From assembly GCF_037975245.1 (NCBI RefSeq), contig NC_092562.1:29651554-29715553 (forward strand): 64,000 bases of DNA, given 5' to 3'. The stretch comes from Apostichopus japonicus. Lineage: Eukaryota; Echinodermata; Holothuroidea; Aspidochirotida; Stichopodidae. The position numbers and the translations under genes are program-made. The notes under the pieces are model-generated. The model saw only the letters and a list, made by a program, of their open reading frames with translations. It was not told the DNA's origin and ran no database searches. Below are positions 1 to 14,262 of the stretch, piece by piece; position 1 is the first letter of the stretch, and each line of letters starts with the position of its first letter.

Positions 1-2069
1 GGGTGTTTTGGTCCGGACAATGCTTGGATTAAGTCTGTTCACTTTTAAGTCAATAATTTCCGGAGAAGTCGCGTGAACTGGTTTGTCTATAACAAGAGCT
101 CCATATGATACAGTTGGCACGTGAAAATGAATTGATGAGGATCTAGTCAGGGAGGACAACATTTTATTTCTTAATTTACAAAGAACAGCGGGCACATCCC
201 TCATCAGAATTGTGTAACCCGCTCCCCCCCCCCCCCCCCCCCAAACGATTTATGAAATAATAGAAGGGTAGTTTAAAATTATCAAAAAGTGAAATGGGTA
301 CTGCTCTGCAAACGGGGCTCCTCTTTCGTCATGAAAACGAGCAGTTGAGGTTTGTTTCCGAAAAACTGGGGGAGCCAACGTTCCCCAACTCGTAGATTTG
401 TAGGCTTTGTTTCCAGACAAGAAAATAGTCCTTCACCGATCCCCAGCTAGAACATGCACCATGACCTTATTGAGTGGTTTAGGGGGAGCCCTTCAGGAAA
501 AAGAATTTCAAACGTGTAATAGCTATCGAATGTCAATCACTTCGATGTAGTGTATGAGAATCTCGTGAATGGAAGTTACCCTATTCTTGTTACGTTGACA
601 ACAAGGGCAATGAAAGCTCCCAACAATTTAATAACACAACTTAACGGACAATACGTTGAGCTTCACCGCTTTTTTTCGCTTTTAAAACACCTCAGAAGAA
701 GCCGTAGATTTCATATGAAGTATTTTACCGGCACAAGACATTGGACAAGGTTTTAAGAAGAAGGCGCAGTAATACTACGGTTCCTTCTGTAAATTACACG
801 ATGAAACAATAACTCCGTTGTTTTGGGAATTTGAAACTATCTCTAATTTTAATTTGGATGTTGAACCAATGAGTAACAACTCCCTGGTTGAACAGACGGC
901 GTTTGGTCTTTAATGTTGTTTCTCCAAAAGACTTCTTTATTTCGGATATAAGTTTCTTTTAAAGCATTCTTGTAACATTTAAAACTTCCACCTACAATAT
1001 CAGGAATGTGTAGAGAAAAGAAGAATATGTCCATTCTACTCCTAGTCTAAATAGAAAAAAAATGTAAAGGTGAAACCATCCCGACCGCACCTACTATACA
1101 CTACCGCATTCGACAATGATCGTTACCCCGGTGGTCTGGGCATTCTGCCAACATCATTGACCAGTTGTATTTCCCCCTTCTTCTAACGCGCTCAAAATGA
1201 TCGCTTTGTAGTGGGCCGAATGGAATGTTAGGAATGCGAGTTGACCGGGAAGTTGCGGTTCAGATGCTTTAGTAGGCCTATTATCAGGGCTTAGTGTTTT
1301 CTGATAAATTCATTCCCACAAAAAGTTTGATTACACGTATCATTTGCACCGGGAAACCTATGATACGTCCGATTTACCTGGAAAAATTGAGCAAACTTTG
1401 GTTTAGCGCTGACATTTAATACAGAGCAAGTTATTGTAATTGTAATTGTTAGAGACTCGACTGAGTGTGCGTGTCGGAAATCTGCGTAAAGTAACGAAAT
1501 ATTAGACGGTGCATAATTCCTATACACCACGCAAAATTCACTTGCTTGGAAGCTCATAATATTCCATAAGACTATTCCCAGTTTTGTTTTGATTTAGATA
1601 TGCCGAAGTGTCTTAGAGTCGGTATTAGAGTTGACAATCGCAAAAGTAAAATAATTGTTGCACTTGGAACATGCCGTGACTAATTAATTTACTTTCCAGC
1701 ATTTTGGGAAACGGAGAGGGCGGGGAATGGGGGGGGGGGCAATGGAAGGGATATCCGTCCAGAACTTGTTGGGTACAATTGGAGGGGTGTGCGTTTTGTT
1801 TGGTGATTATACGCCTAATAAACATTTCTTTTTTTCCTTGGGGGGGGGGGGGAGGAGGAGGAAGGTCTGTTTCAAGCTGGCGACTGATGAGAGGGTACAT
1901 ACCATTTATACTTATACATTGAAAGGTAGAATATCAACAATAGCAAATCATGAACCTATTCAATGGCCTTGGACAGTTCATTCATCTGGTCCGATCTGTA
2001 CCAAAGCCTATTGTAAATTAAACATTTCCTTCTCTAAAACACAAAGCTGCGGTGTGATTCTTCAATAGC
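1..2069. other. Intergenic DNA, no gene recognised
   Basis: I see no gene with recognisable domains here. The short open frames are unrelated to known families and lack supporting splice or codon structure. The notable features are homopolymer runs: a C run near 222-242 and G runs near 1729-1738 and 1841-1852. These create low-complexity glycine or proline frames on both strands. Confidence 0.6.
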
Positions 2070-3974
2070 CAGGGGCGTCAATCTTTATGGGGGGGGGGGT
2101 GGACGCGTCCCCCACTTTCTTAAGGGGGCACAATATAACATCTCCACCCTCCCCCAGGATTAGTGACTGACTTGGTAGGCGCTATAGGACTATGAGGCAC
2201 ATTATTACTCGTGCATCTCATAAAAGGAGCTATTTGATACGAGATTAGTGGTTATTAATGTTTTATTCTCATCTGCTCACCCCCCCCCCCCCCCCTCTCC
2301 TCCTACATAGAGAATAAAACAGCGAAATTATCATATCAATTCTTCTGATTTCATAAGTAAGTAGTGTGTAACCTTAAGATTCTAGGCACGTATTGTAGGA
2401 ATGGCGTTCAAACTGAGAACACACGGTTCATTTTAACCATGCACTGATCACGCATAATGCGAGATTGCGGATTCTACTATGACAGTGCGTTTGTTTTGGG
2501 TTTCGCGAGTTTGGTCAGAATAACAATAAACGCAGAGCTAGAGAGCTCCTAAGATAGAGTAGCCACTCTAAAGTGAATCTACGGTTCATAAATATATTTA
2601 TTACGTCTATATGTGTCATAAATAAGGCATATTAGTCTCATTGTTAGCACCATGATCAGACCCCTATGTTTTAACTAAGAATATTGAGGCACAGTCCCAG
2701 CTACACGGCACGCCCCCCTCCTTCCCAGCCCCTAAGTAGCTCCATGTATAGCATGTAAATCAAATGATGATTACTCAACACTAACAATTAATTTACACCT
2801 AAATTCCCCATATGGCTTCCTCTCAGCATATATAGGCTACGGCTAACATCAGAATGCCATAGCGTGCTTTTATATTCATCTTTTACATCTTACCTGTGTA
2901 AAACTATGACTAACGCAGAGCTTATAAAGTAACGTTATGTCCTATAGTTTTCCCCTACAAAGTGATATCCGGCTAAAATGTTTCTCATTTACCTCTAGTT
3001 TCTTTGAAGTGTAAATTTCTAAACCATGAGATATCAAATTAATAAGAATGTTATAGATGCAACTTACTAGGCCTGGGAAGTTGCGAAGCTCCATTTCCCG
3101 ACAATCAGCTGGGGACGCAGTTTTGGCAAAATTCTTCTTGCTACGCCACGCGCGATAATAGATGCGCTCATGATGATCTCTTAATATTTCTTTAAAAAAG
3201 TTAATACGCACATCAAAAAGAACCACTGTGTAACATTTGGAGGTCTGCGGTTTAGATCCTCCTGCAAGCAGGAATTCGCGAAGAAGCCTCATTGGCTAAT
3301 CAAAGCCGCAAGCTGACCGAAATCAGTCTCTTACATTCATATTTAACGTCCATGATTATGAATTGTTAATTGTCAACAACTCTGTAACTGGACGACATAG
3401 GCCTACATTAATCTGGGAGTGTCTCGAACCGGGGACCTTATGATTGAAATGCACCGGCGTTAACCACTGAGCTAACACTCCTACATAATGGTTACATAAA
3501 GGTTACATAATGTTTCTCGATGTTCCTCAACTACCCCCCCCCCACAGATTCTACACAGGCCCATGTTCCGATAAAATGATTGTGCCCAGATACCCAATAG
3601 TTGTTTATTACAAGTACTTATGATACCATATGTGTGCGTTTTACGGTCGACATCTGTACTAACAAGATGATTTTATTCTTGTGTGCTCGGTCTACGAATG
3701 TTTCAATTTTGGGGTTTTAGTGTCCATTTTATTAATCATGATAAAGGCCTCCAGTCACACCCAAATGTTAAATAGATAAGTCTTTCTTAATGTAGGTCCA
3801 ATGACTTGTCCGGTGTGACGTTAAATATATTTATGGCTGACAAATCAATTCAGGGACCAAACAGAAGCAAACTTCGTCCCCTGGACCCCACCCGATAAGA
3901 CTTCGCCCCTTCAGTTTTATCCGTGTTCAGTCTTTATGCCCCCTCCCAGTTAACGCTTTGTATTGACGCCCCTG
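2070..3974. mobile_element. Putative hAT-type non-autonomous element with CAGGGGCGTCAAT ends
   Basis: The left end reads CAGGGGCGTCAAT at 2070 and the right end is its reverse complement, ATTGACGCCCCTG, ending at 3974. Both ends are followed inward by G/C-rich runs, as in many hAT-like miniature elements. The flanking 8-mers do not match well (4 of 8), so the two ends may come from different copies or the duplication has decayed. The interior has no transposase frame and includes a SINE at 3249-3482. Confidence 0.5.
3249..3482 (-). repeat. tRNA-derived SINE, copy 1
   Basis: Read on the minus strand, the 5' head resembles a tRNA. It starts GGAGTGTTAGCTCAGTGG (A-box-like), followed about 40 bases later by GGTTCGAG (B-box-like) and a closing acceptor-like CACTCC. 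A shared body follows, ending in a tail with CTGCTTGCAGGAGGATCTAAA. The same head, body and tail recur at 13098-13322 (minus) and 58760-58987 (plus). This makes a dispersed SINE family more likely than a real tRNA gene. Confidence 0.85.
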
Positions 3975-4713
3975 CCTATGACAATGTCATAATTACGCAA
4001 CATTATAGTTACTGTCAAACTATCAAGCGTGCATGTAGATCAGTATAGCGGCCTTTAATATTTAGTGCCACTTGACGCTTTTATACTCCTCGACACTCGA
4101 TAGATCAATAAGCTTGGAATCCGAACCCATTGGTCCCAGGCTGATACTATTTTTATCCCCATACCCCTCTTTCTGATATCAGAACTGTTACTAGTGATCA
4201 TGCATTCTGACATTAGTTGTGTTACTATCACTGCAGTTCTCAGTACACGATCTTATAAGGCCTTGTGAAGTTATTCTCATTGCAAATAAGTACCGTGATT
4301 GAAATGCAGTGTTTACAGTGTTTACGGGAATTGTATTATGTAATGTTTTGTTAATTAGGTACCGTACCACAATCAAAGTAGTGTACGTCCGGCGCTCAAT
4401 AGGTTAACAATTGTCAGGAAAAAAGAGCTAAAATGACCTAATGTAACGTTTGCTTTAGCATATTATCAGTTGCCAACACTGCTTAATCTGTCTTTATGTG
4501 ACAGAGCATTACTTAAAGTACAGATGGTGTGAAAATAGGGAGGATTGAAGGTGATATAAACCATTTTAGACATTCTTTGGTTAAATGTTGATTTTTCTCC
4601 AAGCGAGCAGATGGAAGGGTTGGGGTTCAGTATGCTAAACTTGCCCCTCTTCTAGCTCAAAATCTAAACTTTCATGATATGGAAATTTGCAAGTGCCGTG
4701 ATAGGCCAATATA
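3975..4713. other. Intergenic DNA, nothing recognised
   Basis: No coding region, repeat or RNA gene could be supported in this stretch. Confidence 0.5.
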
Positions 4714-5130
4714 GAACGCCAAACGTCCTTATGTGGCGATAGATATGCCACACATAATGACTCAGGGACCGAAAGTCCTTATGTGGCGATAGATATGCCA
4801 CATATAATGACTGGGACCAACAGTCCTTATGTGGCGATAGATATGCAACATAAGGACTTGTGGAGGAGAAAAAGGGAAAATATGTTATTATGTGACAGTA
4901 TGAGTTGCCACATAATGACTTTTGAATTTAGTCCGTTTTGGCGTTCATTATGTAACAGTGTAACAACCGCATGATAAATAAACATGTTCTTGGTCATTAT
5001 GTGACGGTGCTAATAGCGCCACATAAGGACTTGTACAGTTGTATGTCATTAGGTGGCTGCAGTTGTGTATTCACATAATGACTTTGACTGACATAAGTTT
5101 TTACTGAATTGTTGTCCCTTTTGGCGTTCC
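4714..5130. mobile_element. Miniature element made of tandem palindromes
   Basis: The stretch begins with GAACGCCAAA and ends with the inverted TTTGGCGTTC, so it has short inverted ends. Inside are about seven related units, each a small inverted repeat: a GTCCTTATGTGGC-type half, a short loop (GATAGATAT in the best copies), then GCCACATAATGAC or a variant. The first three units at 4726-4860 are nearly identical and later ones are more diverged. No protein is encoded. The flanks are TA-rich, so a TA target duplication is possible but not certain. Confidence 0.65.
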
Positions 5131-5179
5131 ATAGGTCAATAGCTCAGCTATCGTGTGGTGGGTAGGATATGCCAGTTGT

Positions 5180-5654
5180 CTATGGCAAGCCATGTGGGAC
5201 AAACACTGCATAATATATCCGCGTATTAATTGGAATTTATACGCGTATTAATTGGAATATATATACGCGTATATATTATTAGCCAATCATATGGCTTAAA
5301 TATATCCGCGTATTAATTCTAATATATATACACGTATTAATTCAAATATATACACGTATTAATTCGAATATATACACGTATTTATTCGAGTATATACACG
5401 TATTAATTCGAATATATACATGTATTAAATAAATTACATATGGGGATTAAATCCAATATATGCACGGATTAATTAGAATATTCACGAAAAAATATTTCCG
5501 CTCTTGCTGTGTACATATACCAACGATAAATGTTTTGGCGGGCTCGCGAGATCGCTTCAAAAGAAACTTTACACATGTACAATTAATACGCGTATATATT
5601 CGAATTAATACGCGGATATATTATGCGGTGTTTGTCCCACATGGCTTGCCATAG
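5180..5654. mobile_element. AT-rich MITE with about 50-bp inverted ends and a 22-bp internal repeat
   Basis: The first about 50 bases, from CTATGGCAAGCCATGTGGG at 5180, recur inverted at the right end, which finishes in GGCTTGCCATAG at 5654. The inner part of the arm continues into CGCGTATTAATT motifs. Positions 5320-5430 hold about five tandem copies of a 22-bp unit of the type ATACACGTATTAATTCGAAT. The ends are compatible with either a TA duplication inside the ends or a 4-bp TTGT duplication just outside. There is no open frame of interest. Confidence 0.8.
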
Positions 5655-9057
<3,403 letters not shown>

Positions 9058-9658
9058 ATAAACCGTTGGCGGACGATGTAACACTTCTCTCCACACTGTT
9101 AGTTGACACTTCAATAGTTTGTTCCAAACTCGAGGTATTGTTGATAGCATGATGTAAGCCATGGTGGCTGCCTAATTCCTTAACTTTCTTCCAGGGAGTA
9201 GATCACGATAGGTGACTTGTGATTTCACCACGGAAGGGGTTCTTCAAATGCGTTACTTTTCTCTTATAGTCATCTTCTTGATTTATTCTTAAATGTGATA
9301 CTTTTGGAATGTTCGCTTAACTTCCAATGCTTACTTTACTACTAAGTTGGCGTGATGATATCATTCATGTACACTTCTGTTGCCAGATGCCTTCACAGAA
9401 TGTCAACAAATAATACATATATCATTATACAAACTGTGGATGTTGTTTTGACCCAAAGATGCAGAAAATATCCACCATCTTTCTTCTTTAAGCAGTCAAC
9501 TACTTCAGTCACTGGAACAGCCCCTTTAATCGACGGGACCTCGCGTGAAATAGATTAGTGGAAGTGCGCCCTCGATATCAATTGCGGGGATGCTGTAGGT
9601 GTTGCACCGCAATTAATTGATGCCGTTGACTTACACACTAAACTCGTTGCTTAATAAG

Positions 9659-11504
9659 CAGTGGCGTAGCCAGGATTTTTTCAGTGGGGGGGGAGGGCGC
9701 TGGGGGGGGGCTTAAACATTTCCTGGGGGGGCTTGACCATTTTCTTGTTACTATCTAAGCGGAGCGCCATCATAAGTTGGCGCGCAGCGTACCGAATTTT
9801 TTGAGCTAAAAAGGCCGCTTAGATCGTTGGAAATGACACTTCCTAGGCCTTCTAAGCTGCTCTAAAGTTTTCTCAACATCCTTTATTTTGAGATCCCATG
9901 TTTTGATATGGTCATCAAATAGTTTAGTGAAATAGGACAAAAAAACAATTTGGTAAGTTACTTTGAAATATCATGAAATATCTTTTGTGAGTTTGACACC
10001 GGCATTGACATTTTTCGACAAATCTGCAAATTGCGCGTGGAAAATAAAGAAAGATTGACTGGGCTTTCAGCCAAGTAACATACTGAAATGACCGAACTAT
10101 ATGTCAAACCATGGAGGTAGAAACATCAAAGATTGCGTCTGAAATATCATTAGGGTGATAGACTGATTGGCCGGCAGTGGCGGAGCTAGGGGTATTGGTC
10201 AGGGGGCGAGAATGGCCAGTAGGGGCGCTTTCGACACTATCTAAGCGGAGCGCTGCCACAGGTTGGCGCGGAGCGTACAGATTTTTTTGAGTAAAGATAT
10301 TCCCTAGATCGCCGGAAATGACCCTTTCCGGGCCTTGCTAATTTGCAGATAAACGAAGAATAAATATGTGTCATCGCCAATTGTGACAAGTCGGAAGTTT
10401 ATATGGGTGTTGAAAGTAAATGCGCGTCATCACAATCCCTGTTGTATCTTTGTGAGTGCTCATGTTTTCGAAAAAATAGATCGAAAACCCCGTACAGTTC
10501 TTGGAAAGAGTTGCGTACAACAGAATTAAGTGCCGATAAATTAAATACCGCCGTATGTTAGAGCATTTTGTCAGTAAACTACACCCCAAAAAATGTGACA
10601 AATGTCGATAGGTAGATGAGAGTGCAATAAAAATGTCAATAATTGCGAATAAGTAAAAAGTGCTAAAAAGCTGAAAAGGGCGCCAGCAGTCCATTTGAGT
10701 CCGTCAAGGGGGAGGGCGGCATCCGCTCCCCTGACTGTTTGGACGCTCCGCCACTGTTGGCCGGCAGTTCTCAGCAAGAGTGGTGTCTCCTTTCTTGAAA
10801 ATTTGTTTTTTTTAGCGGTTTTAAGAGCATCAGGGTACGTCCCAGAAGTGAAAACCCGATTGAAAATGTAACAGGGTATCGAGGCAATGACGCGAGCAAT
10901 GATGTGAGAAACATGTGTATGATGTCAGCATTTTTTACCTTCATCTTCTTTGGCATTCAAGTACCGGTACCTGGAAACCACCTTTCTATAAGGGTATAGT
11001 ATTGCTCACTAGTTTGTTTGATCAGTTAATGCGCACTGGTTACAAGATACTGATTGGCTGTTTGTATTAGTATTTATTTGTATGTTAGGGATTATGGATA
11101 TTTTAAAAAAGAGTGACAAAGGCAAAGTTTGCCCGAACAGTCGAACACACATATTCAGTAGTTAACATTATGTGTGTTGTAGTCTTGTAGAGCAGGAATT
11201 ATATTATATTATTCGACGGTCGTTAACATGCGTTTTCAGTACAGTGCGACTACTGTAGACTTCTCGGCCTATGCGCTATGTCACGTCAGGGTTTTCAGCA
11301 ACTATAGCCTACTGCCGGTCCGCGGTCGAAGGGTCGTTCATGAGTGGTCATCATGGAGATTCGAGACCATTCAAACCAATGATATATTTTTCGCACATGT
11401 ATTTTTTTTCGACACCCAAAATCCCAGTGGGGGGGCGACTGGGGGCGACAAGCTTTCATGAGGGGGGGGGGTGTCGCCCCCACGCCCCCGTAGCTACGCC
11501 ACTG
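9659..11504. mobile_element. hAT-type non-autonomous element (outer of a nested pair)
   Basis: The left end is CAGTGGCGTAGCCAGG at 9659 and the right end is GTAGCTACGCCACTG, ending at 11504. The flanking 8-mers are TTAATAAG and TTTATAAG (7 of 8 identical), a slightly decayed 8-bp target duplication as expected for hAT-type transposition. Subterminal G/C runs are present at both ends. It encodes no transposase. A second element (10175-10756) was inserted into it later, so the original length was about 1.26 kb. Confidence 0.85.
10175..10756. mobile_element. hAT-type non-autonomous element nested in the 9659-11504 element
   Basis: It starts CAGTGGCGGAGC and ends GCTCCGCCACTG, with a perfect 8-bp duplication TTGGCCGG on both sides (10167-10174 and 10757-10764). 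Near the left end it shares a module with the outer element, of the type CTATCTAAGCGGAGCGC followed by GTTGGCGCGGAGCGTAC. The two are therefore related families. It is non-coding, 582 bp. Confidence 0.92.
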
Positions 11505-11662
11505 TTTATAAGGCCGCTAGAGCATATATAGATAGAAGTTTTCAACTGACATGGCATGCCCACCATATAATAGCTAATGGCTTGGGCTATCACAACATAT
11601 TCAACTGTTGCCACCATGGCCACTTCGATTTTGAGCTGCCTTCGAGAGAATCAGCCAGTCAC

Positions 11663-12314
11663 CAAGGGCGGCGGAAGCACTTTTAATCTGGGGGGGCACC
11701 GACATCAAAGGGCACTTTGCAGAAATTCGATTGGACTAATGCAGCCTTATATTTAGTACCCTTTATGACTCTTATTGAATTATCTTATTTGCGTATACAC
11801 ATCACTCCATCAACGCCCCCCCCCCCCCCAAGAAAAATATGCATACTAGCACTGCAATATCCAATGTGCAAATTGGGAAACAAGGAACAAGTTTTCTTTT
11901 GAGACAAAATGAGGTGAAATCATGCTAGTTGCTAATGTAGGAATCTTCCGAATTAGAGTTTATTTCTTGTTAATATCTTAACAAAATTTTTTCCATTCGC
12001 AATAGCTTTGAGTTTGACCCACAGAAATTCATTAAAAGTCAGGGGCGTAGCCAGGATTTGCAAAGTTGTATGCACGACTATCTGAGCGGAGCGCCACCAT
12101 CGGTTGGCGCGGAGCGTACAAAGAAAATTTTTGGTTTTACAAACCCCTCAGATGGCCGGAAACGGCCCTTCCCGATTGTTCATTCTGGTTCCCTGGCATC
12201 TTGCTAACTTGAGATGAGACACCTCAATTTTTATGTAGAAAAAGGGCACATTTTTAACCTGAGGAAAAGTGGGGGGGCACGTGCCCCCTGTGCCCCCCGG
12301 TTCCGCCGCCCTTG
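11663..12314. mobile_element. hAT-type non-autonomous element with CAAGGGCGGCGGAA ends
   Basis: The left end CAAGGGCGGCGGAAGC and the right end TTCCGCCGCCCTTG are inverted, and a perfect 8-bp duplication CCAGTCAC flanks them (11655-11662 and 12315-12322). Inside, from about 12042, lies a single CAGGGGCGTAGCCAGG end followed by the GAGCGGAGCGCC/GTTGGCGCGGAGCG module. That module also occurs in the 9659-11504 and 10175-10756 elements. The element is thus a chimera or carries an old partial insertion. It is non-coding. Confidence 0.9.
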
Positions 12315-12322
12315 CCAGTCAC

Positions 12323-12699
12323 AGTGTGACACCTCCAGCGAACATACTGATAAACTGGTCAAATCCCTTTCCCATACATAGCTCCTAAACTTATAACAAT
12401 AACCGTAGTTGTAGCATGTCGACCTCTCTACATTTCCGTCTCATTCCATCCTTTCATTCTAGCTAAGGCATGCCAGTAACCTTCATTTCATGCTCACTTC
12501 ATTTTACAAACAGTTCACCTTCATTCATCAACATTCCATTACACTGCTGTTCCATTGTTTACTCCTTGGTGGTCAGGACCCAACTAGAAGCTGTTAGTCA
12601 GAGCTGTCCTAGGACCGAACGGATGCTCTCCTACCATAAAAGTTTCATGTTTCAAATTTATTTAAAATCCAAAAGAATCTAAAAGGACTTGTTTTTCAC
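12323..12699. other. Intergenic DNA, nothing recognised
   Basis: No supported feature is visible. A 70-residue open frame here has no recognisable domain. Confidence 0.5.
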
Positions 12700-13097
12700 T
12701 GGAAGTAAAACATACAATTTACAATCAAAGAACATAAATACAAAATTCGAAAAATTAAAGGTACAAACAGAAGTATGGAATAAAGAAAAAAGGCAGTATA
12801 ACAAGTTCAGAGCGCCATTAAAAATTCAACTGAATGTCAACATATAGTTAAGATTGCACGGTTAAAAAAAAACACCCAGATAATTGAGGCACATTTTGAA
12901 CATTTGAAACATCTATGAGAGAGAGGGAGAGGGATGGAGTTTTGGATTTCGTGTTGAAGAACGATCCAGGCTCTGGCTCCAGTGTACTGGAAGGAATACT
13001 TGTGAACCCGTTCTATATATAGACATTCTAATTTGGTGGAAGAGCGAGTACAAATACCATTACTGGGGTATTTCTCTGGTTTGGTGGTATGTATGTA

Positions 13098-13322
13098 TTT
13101 TAGATCCTCCTGCCAGGAACTCGCAAAGAAGCCATCATCGACTTATCAAAGCCGCAAGCTGACCGAAGTCAGTCTCTTACATTCATATTTAACGTCCATG
13201 ATTATGAATTGTCAATTGTCAATAACTCTGTAACTGGACGACATACATTAATCTTGAAGTGACTCGAACTCGGGACCTTATGATTGAAAGGCACCGCGGC
13301 ATTAACCACTGAGCTAGCACTC
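13098..13322 (-). repeat. tRNA-derived SINE, copy 2 (inserted in a LINE fragment)
   Basis: It has the same head (AGTGCTAGCTCAGTGGTTAA on the minus strand), body and tail as copies 1 and 3. LINE-derived coding pieces lie on both sides in the same orientation, so the SINE landed in an existing LINE copy. Confidence 0.85.
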
Positions 13323-14034
13323 CCTAAATGTGGTAAATGTGTAAACCAGATAGTTTGTAATAAGACCATGAACAATTTTTCCACACTTGATCAAAGATAT
13401 TAAAATTATAGCACTGGTTAATACTCATAAAGTTGAGTTCATTCAGCAGGTCTTTGGCATGGCTCCGTGAGTGAGTGACTAGTGTATAATACGCACACAA
13501 CGATTTTGAACACGCAGAATGTAGGTTTTGGGGGAGGGTACATAAAACTGGCGAGCAATATTCAATATGAGGTGAAATAAAGAGTATTATACAAAATATT
13601 CCGATTGTTATAAGGATTGAAAGGAGATACTCTTTTGATAACACCAATGGCCCTTTTCAATTTCGATATCTGATTTTCAAAATGTGCCCTTAATTGAAAT
13701 TGGTCATAAACTAAAACCACACCAACATGTATAAGTAAACGTTTGGACCTGTTCAATAGGATCATTGTTAACTGCCAGTGAAAAATTTACCTCATGAATG
13801 GTATAGGTTTTTTTTTTACTACAAATCAGGATTGACTTAGTTTGACTAACATTCAAACCAAAATTTTATTGGCAATGAGCCAGTCATGAAAATTACTCAA
13901 ATCACTCTGTAGAGTATACTTCACAACACTGAACTTATTAGATCCAAGATAAAATTCAGTGTCATCAGCATAAAAAGTAGTAAAACCAGGAAATTCAAGA
14001 CAGGAAGGCAGATCATTTACATAAATGATAAATA

Positions 14035-14262
14035 GTATAGTGAACCATGTATTGAGCGAGTCTGCAAGAAATATTATATGGGACCATGTATTGAGCCCTG
14101 AATCTGCAAGAAATAGTATGGGGGACCATGTATTGAGCCCTGAGCCTGCAAGAAATAGTACGGGGGACCATGTATTGAGCCCTAAGTCTGCAAGAAATAG
14201 TACGGGGACCATGTATTGAGCCCTGAGCCTGCAAGAAATAGTACGGGGGACCATGTATGCGT
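14035..14262. repeat. 42-bp minisatellite seeded from a reverse transcriptase motif
   Basis: About five tandem units of 42 bp are present, each containing GGACCATGTATTGAGCC and CTGCAAGAAATAGTA. The 42-bp length equals 14 codons, so the minus-strand frame stays open through the array. One frame reads as repeats of QGSIHGP, close to the conserved QGSxLGP block of non-LTR reverse transcriptases. That block would normally lie directly before the YVNDLP motif found next to the array. Confidence 0.85.

Larger units (their letters stand above)
12700..14262 (-). pseudogene. Broken non-LTR retrotransposon (reverse transcriptase and C-terminal part)
   Basis: Read on the minus strand from 14262 downward, the frames give a run of typical non-LTR reverse transcriptase pieces. 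First comes YVNDLP and the catalytic FYADDT motif near 13,930-14,040. Next are pieces resembling the thumb region, SPHIEYCSPV and then HAKDLLNELNFMSI, near 13,400-13,600. Last is a C-terminal YSFQYTGARAW piece near 12,930-12,990. The order is that of a LINE ORF2, but the pieces lie in different frames with stops between them. A SINE (13098-13322) is inserted into the 3' part, and a 42-bp minisatellite replaces the region just before YVNDLP. The endonuclease part is absent. It is a 5'-truncated dead copy; the exact clade is not resolved. Confidence 0.8.

Noticed and set aside
1-1030. 68- and 61-residue frames at 550-756 and 849-1034
   Set aside because: Short, no domain, no codon or splice support.
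3421-3482. tRNA gene on the minus strand
   Set aside because: The A- and B-box-like sequences belong to a SINE with two further copies in the window. The cloverleaf stems pair poorly.
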